NCBI GenBank assembly: GCA_964652075.1 | Contig: CAZYZQ010000090.1 | Location: 1 to 9,889 of the forward strand | Length of the DNA stretch: 9,889 nucleotides | Direction of reading: 5' to 3' | Origin: CAZYZQ01 sp964652075 | GTDB taxonomy: Bacteria > Bacillota > Clostridia > Oscillospirales > Oscillospiraceae | Shown here: piece after piece, positions 4,921 through 9,889 of the stretch | Layout: every line of letters begins with the position of its first letter | Position numbering within the stretch: the first letter of the stretch is position 1 | Notes under the pieces: generated by a model | Databases searched by the model: none | What the model was told of the DNA's origin: nothing | Seen by the model: the letters and a program-made list of their open reading frames with translations, nothing else | Program-made: the position numbers and the translations under genes

Positions 4921-5539
4921 ACCGCCCGTTGACCTGTGGGATTTGCAAAATACGTTTTATTCGGAGAATGTGCGGCTGATCTGCGGCGTGGACGAGGCGG
5001 GCCGCGGCCCGCTGGCTGGGCCTGTCTGCGCGGCGGCTGTCATCCTGCCGCGCGGTCTGGAAATTCCCGGCCTGAATGACTCCAAAAAATTGAAGCCTGC
5101 AACGCGTGAGAAGCTTTTTGACCAGATTACCGCAAACGCGCTGGATTACGGCATCGCCTTTGCCACGCACGAGGAGATCGACCGGGTCAATATTCTACAG
5201 GCGACCTATCTTGCCATGGAGCGCGCGATTGCACAGCTCTCCATAGCACCGGATCTGCTGCTGATCGACGGCAACCGCGCGAAGGACTTCGGCGTGCCTG
5301 CGCAGACTGTGGTCGGCGGCGACGGCAGGTGCGCCGCCATTGCGGCGGCTTCGATTCTGGCCAAGGTCACGCGGGACCGGTACATGACGGCCATGGCCGC
5401 GGACTATCCCGGTTATGGGTTTGAGATCCACAAGGGTTATGGGACAAAACGCCACTATGAGGCGCTGCGTGTGCTGGGGCCGTGCCCCATCCACAGGCAG
5501 ACCTTCCTGCGCTCCTTCTATGCCGGGACTGCTCGGTAG
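4904..5539 (+). CDS. rnhB: Ribonuclease HII
   Basis: RNase HII nicks DNA at embedded ribonucleotides and degrades RNA in RNA-DNA hybrids. The 211-residue protein begins at the ATG at 4904, chosen because GGAGGTG (4890-4896) lies 7 bases upstream and the N-terminus then has normal length, even though the frame is open further back. Motifs: CGVDEAGRGPLAGPV with acidic D30 and E31, GLNDSKKL (57-63), LLLIDGN with D122, GGDG (138-141) followed by AAASILAKVTRDRYM, and the substrate-binding GYGTKRHYEALRVLGPCPIHRQTF near the end. The lysine often seen before GD in KGD is Gly here. It overlaps rbgA by 17 bases and yraN by 20. The rplS-rbgA-rnhB neighbourhood is typical of Firmicutes. Confidence 0.96.
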   Translation: MAKKFEPPVDLWDLQNTFYSENVRLICGVDEAGRGPLAGPVCAAAVILPRGLEIPGLNDSKKLKPATREKLFDQITANALDYGIAFATHEEIDRVNILQATYLAMERAIAQLSIAPDLLLIDGNRAKDFGVPAQTVVGGDGRCAAIAAASILAKVTRDRYMTAMAADYPGYGFEIHKGYGTKRHYEALRVLGPCPIHRQTFLRSFYAGTAR

Positions 5540-5882
5540 CTGGGGCGAGGCCGTCGCGGCGGAGTATCTGCGCAAAAAGCGTTATACGCTGCTGGCCGCC
5601 GGCTACCGCAGCCGGTTCGGAGAGATCGACCTCATCATGGAAAACCGCAGCTATCTCGTGTTTGTCGAGGTCAAGCTGCGCAAAAACGCGGACTTTGCCG
5701 AAGCACGGGAGTTTGTGGACGCGCGCAAGCAGCAGCGCATCGCCGCGACAGCGGCCATCTGGCTGTCGCAGCACGAAACAAAGAAGCAGCCGCGCTTTGA
5801 CGTGATTGAAATCTATGCCCCGGACGGTGTGCGGACAAAACGGCCGCAGATCCGCCATCTGGAGGACGCTTTTGAAACATAA
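5520..5882 (+). CDS. yraN: YraN family (UPF0102) endonuclease-like protein
   Basis: The 120-residue protein belongs to the YraN/UPF0102 family, small PD-(D/E)xK nuclease-fold proteins of uncertain role, commonly found beside rnhB. Family landmarks are the N-terminal GxxGExxAxxYL pattern (GSWGEAVAAEYL, with E10), GEIDLI (34-39, with D37), and the ExK pair in FVEVK (E50, K52), which together form a plausible metal site. The segment RKQQRIAATAAIWL (69-82) is the conserved following helix. The ATG at 5520 overlaps the rnhB 3' end by 20 bases and gives the expected N-terminus. No ribosome site is visible, so it probably depends on ribosomes finishing rnhB. Biochemical function is not established for the family. 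Confidence 0.9.
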   Translation: MPGLLGSWGEAVAAEYLRKKRYTLLAAGYRSRFGEIDLIMENRSYLVFVEVKLRKNADFAEAREFVDARKQQRIAATAAIWLSQHETKKQPRFDVIEIYAPDGVRTKRPQIRHLEDAFET

Positions 5883-5927
5883 ACAGGCGAGTTTTTCGCT
5901 GAAGATACCCGAAAAGGTTGTGATACC

Positions 5928-7412
5928 ATGCAATACCTGAGTACAAGAGACGCCAGCCTTCGCTACAGCGCAGCACAGGCGATCGAACAGGGGTTGAGCC
6001 GCGACGGCGGCCTGTTCACGCCGGTCGAGCTGCCGCAGATCACCATGGAGGAGATTGCAGAGCTGGCAAAGAAGCCTTACGCCGCCCGTGCCGTGGCGGT
6101 GATGAAAAAATTCCTCGACGACTTCACGGTCGAGGAGCTGGAAACCTATGTGGAGCGCGCCTACGGCGGCGGAAAATTTGACTCGCCGGCCGTTGCGCCG
6201 GTTGTGGAGGTCGGGGAGAAGACACATGTCCTCGAGCTCTGGCACGGCCCCACGTCCGCTTTCAAGGACATGGCGCTTCAGATGCTCCCGCACCTGCTCT
6301 CCGCCTCGTTGCGTAAGACCGGCGAACAGAAGACGGCCTGCATCCTTGTCGCAACCTCCGGCGATACCGGCAAGGCAGCGCTCGAGGGCTTCCGTGATGT
6401 TGAGCAGACCAAGATTCTCGCCTTTTTCCCGAAGGACGGCGTCTCGGATATTCAGCAGCTTCAGATGTGCACGCAGGAGGGCGATAATGTTGGCGTCTGC
6501 TCTGTGGTCGGCAACTTCGACGATGCGCAGACCGGCGTAAAGAAGATCTTCTCCGATGAGGCGCTGCGCGGCGAGCTGGCTGGCAGAGGCTATTTCCTCT
6601 CGTCTGCAAACTCGATCAACTGGGGCCGCGTCCTGCCGCAGATTGTGTATTATATCTCCGCATACTGTGACCTTATCGCGGAAAAGAAGATTGCGCTTGG
6701 AGAAAAGATCAACTTCTGCGTCCCGACCGGCAATTTCGGCAACATCCTCGCTGGCTTCTACGCCCGCTGCATGGGCCTGCCGGTTGCGCGGATGATCTGT
6801 GCCTCGAACGCGAACAACGTTCTGACTGACTTCATCCGCACGGGCGTCTATGACCGCAACCGCCCGTTCTACAATACAACTTCTCCGTCGATGGACATCC
6901 TGATCTCCTCGAATCTGGAGCGGCTGCTCTACAACCTCTCCGGCTCCGACGAGCAGGTGCGCGGCTACATGGTGCAGCTGTCGCAGACTGGGCGCTACGA
7001 GGTTTCGAACGAGCTGAAGGCGCGCATTGCGTCTGTCTTCTCTGCGGGCTTCTGCGACGACGCGCGTATCAAAAAGACGATTGCAAAGGCGCTGCGCGAG
7101 CAGCATTACCTGATGGATACGCATACCGCGGTTGCCTATTCCGTTCTGGAGGACTACCGCGCCGAGACGGGCGATGAGACGCTGACCGTTGTGGACTCCA
7201 CAGCCAGCCCCTTCAAGTTCTGCTCAAGCGTGCTCGAGGCGCTGGGCGAGACATCTTTCCGCCCGGGCGTCGAGATCCTCGACCAGTTGACCGAGGCGAC
7301 CGGACGTCCCGCGCCGAAGCCGCTCGCCGCGCTGCGCGGCAAACCCGTGCGCTTTACACAGGTTGTGCAGAAGGAAGAAATGACGGACGTTGTGCGGGAG
7401 ATGCTGCGCTGA
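5928..7412 (+). CDS. thrC: Threonine synthase
   Basis: This PLP enzyme converts O-phospho-L-homoserine to L-threonine and phosphate, the last step of threonine synthesis. The 494-residue length and motifs match the clade that includes E. coli and fungal ThrC, not the shorter archaeal/plant type. The N-terminus MQYLSTRDASLRYSAAQAIEQGLSRDGGLF-like block carries the SRDGGLF/P motif, the PLP lysine is K113 in GPTSAFKDMAL, SGDTG lies at 144-148, the PLP-phosphate loop PTGNFGN at 266-272, and SPSMDI in the substrate region. The ribosome site AAGG (5914-5917) lies 10 bases upstream. The 45-base gap after yraN has no promoter or terminator I can identify and is too short for a T-box, so read-through from the lepB promoter is possible. 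No hom or thrB is present nearby. Its stop overlaps the next start as TGATG. Confidence 0.96.
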   Translation: MQYLSTRDASLRYSAAQAIEQGLSRDGGLFTPVELPQITMEEIAELAKKPYAARAVAVMKKFLDDFTVEELETYVERAYGGGKFDSPAVAPVVEVGEKTHVLELWHGPTSAFKDMALQMLPHLLSASLRKTGEQKTACILVATSGDTGKAALEGFRDVEQTKILAFFPKDGVSDIQQLQMCTQEGDNVGVCSVVGNFDDAQTGVKKIFSDEALRGELAGRGYFLSSANSINWGRVLPQIVYYISAYCDLIAEKKIALGEKINFCVPTGNFGNILAGFYARCMGLPVARMICASNANNVLTDFIRTGVYDRNRPFYNTTSPSMDILISSNLERLLYNLSGSDEQVRGYMVQLSQTGRYEVSNELKARIASVFSAGFCDDARIKKTIAKALREQHYLMDTHTAVAYSVLEDYRAETGDETLTVVDSTASPFKFCSSVLEALGETSFRPGVEILDQLTEATGRPAPKPLAALRGKPVRFTQVVQKEEMTDVVREMLR

Positions 7413-8104
7413 TGGCGCTTTACGCCATTGGAGATCTGCATCTGTGCCTCGGCGTGCAGAAGCCCATGGACGTCTTCGGCGGCGCGTGGGTCGGGTACCT
7501 GGACAAGCTCCGCGAGGGGCTGTCGGTGATCAGGCCGGAGGATACCACCGTCCTGCTCGGCGATCTCAGCTGGGCGCTGACGCTGGAACAGGCGGAGCCG
7601 GATTTTCAGTTTATCAATGCCATCCCCGGCCGGAAGCTGCTCGTCAAGGGGAACCACGACTATTGGTGGACGACTGTGTCAAAATTCCGGAACTTCTGTG
7701 AAACACATGAATTTTCCAACATGGAGCTGCTGCACAACACCTGCGCCGATTATCAGGGCGTGGCGCTGTGCGGTACGCGCGGCTGGTTCTTTGAAGAGGA
7801 CCGGCAGGGCACGCATGATGAGAAGGTGTTCCGCCGTGAGCTGGGGCGCCTTGAGACGTCGCTGCGGGCGGCGGGGGAGCGGGAGAAGCTGTGCTTTCTG
7901 CACTATCCGCCCAAATACCGTGGCTATGAGTGCCCAGAGATTCTGGAGCTGTTGCGCCGCTACGGCGTGCGCAGCTGCTACTACGGCCATCTGCACGGGG
8001 CCAGCCACCGTCTGGCCATTCAGGGCCCCTCTTGCGGCATCGACCTGCATCTGGTCGCCGCCGACTACACGGGGTTCAAACCGGTTGCTGTGGAATTGCC
8101 CTGA
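7412..8104 (+). CDS. Calcineurin-like metallophosphoesterase
   Basis: The 230-residue protein is a two-metal phosphoesterase of the calcineurin-like superfamily. All metal-ligand motifs are present in order: DxH (D8, H10 in IGDLHLC), GD (D51 in LLGDLSW), GNHD (80-83), the His of FLHYPP (H164) and GHLH (192-195; H193, H195). There is no signal peptide or membrane segment, so it is probably cytoplasmic. WALTLEQAEPDF and NHDYWWTT look like features of one clostridial subfamily, but I cannot name its substrate; nucleotides, phosphoproteins or phosphodiesters are all possible. The ATG overlaps the thrC stop (TGATG), with GGGAG (7396-7400) 11 bases upstream, so its translation is tied to thrC. A threonine-related function is not implied by sequence. 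No intrinsic terminator is visible after its stop. Confidence 0.9.
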   Translation: MALYAIGDLHLCLGVQKPMDVFGGAWVGYLDKLREGLSVIRPEDTTVLLGDLSWALTLEQAEPDFQFINAIPGRKLLVKGNHDYWWTTVSKFRNFCETHEFSNMELLHNTCADYQGVALCGTRGWFFEEDRQGTHDEKVFRRELGRLETSLRAAGEREKLCFLHYPPKYRGYECPEILELLRRYGVRSCYYGHLHGASHRLAIQGPSCGIDLHLVAADYTGFKPVAVELP

Positions 8105-8121
8105 TTTGTGAAAATTAGGGG

Positions 8122-8150
8122 TAGATATTTCCACTCCAATCTGCTAAAAT
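8122..8150 (+). promoter_or_regulatory. Extended -10 promoter of tig
   Basis: TAGATA (8122-8127) matches four of six -35 consensus bases. After a 17-base spacer comes TAAAAT (8145-8150), one base off the -10 consensus, extended by TG at 8142-8143. The start would fall near 8157, giving about 45 bases of leader that contain the hairpin at 8164-8185. The layout is the same TGC-plus-hexamer form seen at rplS. Confidence 0.7.
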
Positions 8151-8163
8151 AACAAAAAACTAT

Positions 8164-8185
8164 GTGGTGGGAATTCGCCCGCCGC
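8164..8185 (+). promoter_or_regulatory. Leader hairpin before the tig ribosome site
   Basis: GTGGTGGG (8164-8171) pairs with CCCGCCGC (8178-8185) as an 8-pair stem with two G-U wobbles and a 6-base loop (AATTCG). It begins about 7 bases after the predicted transcript start and ends 2 bases before AGGAGG (8188-8193). The position suits a 5'-end stabiliser or a modulator of ribosome loading, but no function can be read from sequence. Confidence 0.5.
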
Positions 8186-8201
8186 TCAGGAGGAAGCACC
8201 A

Positions 8202-9590
8202 ATGAATGTAAAAAGCTGTGAGATCGAAAAGAACAGCGCAACACTTGTCATGGAGTTCTCGAAGGAAGCGTTTTCCGCCGGCCTTGAAAAGGCCTACCAG
8301 AAAGCCCGCAAGGATATCTACATCCCCGGCTTCCGCAAGGGCAAGGCTCCGCGCAAGGTCATCGAGGGCATGTATGGCGCAGAGGTCTTCTATGAGGATG
8401 CTGTGAACCTCATGTTCCCCGCTGCCTATGCCGACGCTGTTTCCGAGAAGGAGCTGAAGGTGGTCGGCGATCCGTCCGTCACTGCGCTGGACAAGACGGA
8501 GGAGGGCGGTGTGTCTTTGACTGTCATCACTGCGCTCTATCCCGAGGTCACGCTGGGCGATTACAAGGGCCTTGAGGTCGAAAAGGTCGAGGCTACCGTC
8601 ACCGACGAGGAGGTTGACGCCGAGATCGACCGCATGGCGCAGCGCAACGCGCGCATCGTCACCGTCGAGCGTCCCGCGCAGAACGGCGACACTGCCGTTA
8701 TCGACTTTGAGGGCTTTGACAACGGCGTTCCGTTTGAGGGCGGCAAGGGCGAGAAGTACAGCCTGACGCTTGGCTCCGGCTCGTTTGTCCCGGGCTTTGA
8801 GGAGCAGGTTGTCGGCATGTCCGCCGGCGAGGAGAAGGAGATCAACATCACCTTCCCGGAGAATTATACCCCGGAGCTAGCCGGCAAGCCGGTCGTCTTC
8901 AAGGTCAAGGTGCACGAGGTCAAGGAGACCATCCTGCCCGAGAAGGACGACGAGTTTGTCAAGGACGTGTCCGAGTTCGATACGATGGACGAGCTGAAGG
9001 CTGACATCCGCAAGAACATTCAGGAGCGCAAGGATACCGAAATCAACAACGCCTTTGAGTCCGCCTGCATCCAGAATGCCGCTTCCAACGCGACCGTCGA
9101 TGTGCCGGAGTGCATGGTCGACGAGCAGCTGGACAAGGTCATGCAGCAGTATGCCTACCAGATCCAGATGAGCGGCATGAAGATTGAGGACTATGCGAAG
9201 ATGATGGGCACGGATCTGGCCGGTATGCGCCAGTCGATGCGCCCGATGGCCGCCGCACAGGTGAAGGACGATGTCGTGCTCGGCGCGATTGTCAAGGCGG
9301 AGAATATCGAAGTGACGGATGAAGAGGTCGAGGCGGAGTATCAGAAGCTTGCCGACCAGTACAAGATGGAGCTTGACAAGGTCAAGGCCGCCGTGTCCGT
9401 CAACGATATGAAGACCGATATGCTCTACAAGAAGGCCACAAAGCTGGTCGTCGACAGCGCTGTTCCGGTTGCGCCGAAGCCTGCCGAGGAGAAGGCGGAG
9501 GAAGCCCCCAAGGCGAAGAAGACCACAAAAAAGACCACAAAGAAGGCGGCGCAGGAGCCGGAAGCTGCGGAATCCGAAAAAACGGAATAA
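8202..9590 (+). CDS. tig: Trigger factor, ribosome-bound chaperone and peptidyl-prolyl isomerase
   Basis: Trigger factor binds at the ribosomal exit tunnel and shields nascent chains. The 462-residue protein has three domains: the N-terminal ribosome-binding domain (about 1-120) with the docking loop GFRKGKAP (43-50), an FKBP-type isomerase domain (about 150-240; NGDTAVIDFEGF, LTLGSGSFVPGFEEQVVGM, ITFPENY), and the helical C-terminal chaperone domain (about 250-420). Beyond that lies an unusual Lys/Glu/Ala/Thr-rich tail (about 424-462) with two TTKK units, absent from B. subtilis and E. coli trigger factor. AGGAGG (8188-8193) lies 8 bases before the ATG. Only a weak 5-pair stem spans the stop (9583-9597) with no T run, so transcription probably continues into clpP, a common pairing (tig-clpP-clpX). 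Confidence 0.97.
   Translation: MNVKSCEIEKNSATLVMEFSKEAFSAGLEKAYQKARKDIYIPGFRKGKAPRKVIEGMYGAEVFYEDAVNLMFPAAYADAVSEKELKVVGDPSVTALDKTEEGGVSLTVITALYPEVTLGDYKGLEVEKVEATVTDEEVDAEIDRMAQRNARIVTVERPAQNGDTAVIDFEGFDNGVPFEGGKGEKYSLTLGSGSFVPGFEEQVVGMSAGEEKEINITFPENYTPELAGKPVVFKVKVHEVKETILPEKDDEFVKDVSEFDTMDELKADIRKNIQERKDTEINNAFESACIQNAASNATVDVPECMVDEQLDKVMQQYAYQIQMSGMKIEDYAKMMGTDLAGMRQSMRPMAAAQVKDDVVLGAIVKAENIEVTDEEVEAEYQKLADQYKMELDKVKAAVSVNDMKTDMLYKKATKLVVDSAVPVAPKPAEEKAEEAPKAKKTTKKTTKKAAQEPEAAESEKTE
9519..9542 (+). repeat. 12-base tandem repeat in the tig tail
   Basis: AAGACCACAAAA (9519-9530) is followed by AAGACCACAAAG (9531-9542), identical at 11 of 12 positions, encoding the repeated K-T-T-K. It lies in the low-complexity tail beyond the chaperone domain, so copy number could vary between strains without harming the fold. 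Confidence 0.75.
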
Positions 9591-9649
9591 TTTTCCGCCG
9601 CGCCGGTTAGAATGTTCCGGAGAACGAGCCGAAAAGGAGTTTTATTACC

Positions 9650-9889
9650 ATGAGTTTAGTCCCCTATGTAGTCGAGCAGACCAGCCGCGGCGAGCGGTCG
9701 TATGATATCTTTTCCCGCCTGCTCAACGACCGTATCATCTTTTTGGGCGAGGAGGTCAACGCTACAACGGCGAGCCTTGTCGTTGCGCAGATGCTGTATC
9801 TGGAAGCGCAGGACCCGGATAAGGACATCCAGTTCTACATCAACAGCCCCGGCGGCTCCGTGACAGACGGCATGGCGATCTATGACACC
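9650..9889 (+). CDS. clpP: ATP-dependent Clp protease proteolytic subunit, 5' part
   Basis: ClpP forms the double-heptamer serine protease chamber that works with ClpX or ClpC. Only the first 80 codons are in the window; the frame is open to the right edge. The visible part is characteristic: MSLVPYVVEQTSRGERSYDIFSRLL-like N-terminus that contributes the axial gate, RIIFLGEEVNATTASLVVAQMLYLEAQDPDKDI, and FYINSPGGSVTDGMAIYDT, whose GGSV (68-71) is the conserved loop near the active site. The catalytic Ser, His and Asp all lie beyond the edge. AAAAGGAG (9632-9639) is 10 bases before the ATG. The 59-base gap after tig has no recognisable terminator and no CtsR-type heptamer repeat, so co-transcription with tig is the simplest reading. 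Confidence 0.96.
   Translation, partial: MSLVPYVVEQTSRGERSYDIFSRLLNDRIIFLGEEVNATTASLVVAQMLYLEAQDPDKDIQFYINSPGGSVTDGMAIYDT

Noticed and set aside
5883..5927. Possible T-box or attenuator before thrC
   Set aside because: The gap is only 45 bases, too short for a T-box, and I see no leader peptide or terminator-antiterminator pair.
5367..7124. 585-codon open frame on the - strand opposite thrC, yraN and the rnhB 3' end
   Set aside because: Its translation is a shadow of codon bias in the + strand genes: rich in Arg, Leu and Asp with no recognisable domain, and it spans three well-identified genes.
9611..9625. GAATGTTCCGGAGAAC-like pattern resembling a heat-shock element or small operator before clpP
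   Set aside because: The GTTC/GAAC arms (9614-9617, 9622-9625) are only four bases. Eukaryotic-type heat-shock elements are not expected here, and neither CIRCE nor CtsR heptamers are present.
1..9889. Mobile element, defence island, CRISPR array or novel multi-gene system
   Set aside because: Every gene is a recognisable conserved chromosomal family, with consistent codon use and strand; no transposase, integrase, repeat-spacer array or toxin-antitoxin pair was found.

Overview
The window reads as housekeeping chromosome from a Gram-positive, moderately GC-rich Clostridia member. An Oscillospirales/Ruminococcaceae-type gut bacterium is the best guess. Reasons: strong AGGAGG-type ribosome sites, sigma-A promoters with 17-base spacers and TGn extensions, a single-span Gram-positive type signal peptidase, the rplS-lepB-rbgA-rnhB-yraN gene order, and a tig-clpP pair. 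The species call is inference. All real genes are on the + strand. I found no tRNA, rRNA, CRISPR array, insertion sequence or phage gene.

Layout. (1) 1-186: two strong inverted repeats at the left edge, a possible 3' tail of an upstream ORF, then a near-consensus promoter. (2) 187-2211: a tight Fe-S assembly operon, cysteine desulfurase / IscU-type scaffold / Rrf2 (IscR-like) regulator, with 2- and 1-base gaps. (3) 2217-2240: a perfect 24-base palindrome, then a cyclase-family metal hydrolase (2260-2820). (4) 2841-3348: rplS (L19) as its own unit, with an extended -10 promoter, a foldable leader that may be an L19 autoregulatory leader, and a textbook terminator. (5) 3359-5882: lepB, rbgA, rnhB and yraN, with start-stop overlaps from lepB onward. 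(6) 5928-8104: thrC translationally coupled to a small metallophosphoesterase. (7) 8122-9889: tig with its own promoter and leader hairpin, then the first 80 codons of clpP, cut by the window edge.

How they fit together. The isc operon makes the sulfane sulfur donor and scaffold for Fe-S clusters. Its last gene is a four-cysteine Rrf2 regulator that probably senses the clusters and feeds back on the promoter, where two similar candidate operator sites lie 32 bases apart. L19 and the 50S-assembly GTPase RbgA belong to ribosome production. LepB handles secretion, RNase HII removes ribonucleotides from DNA, and trigger factor with ClpP covers nascent-chain folding and protein turnover.

I see no undescribed multi-gene system here. 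The items most worth a second look are regulatory: the twin candidate Rrf2 sites, the three-helix rplS leader, the duplicated terminator arm and the iscR-cyclase palindrome. Protein-level oddities are the Cys-rich tail on the scaffold protein and the changed G4 and N-terminal motifs of RbgA.
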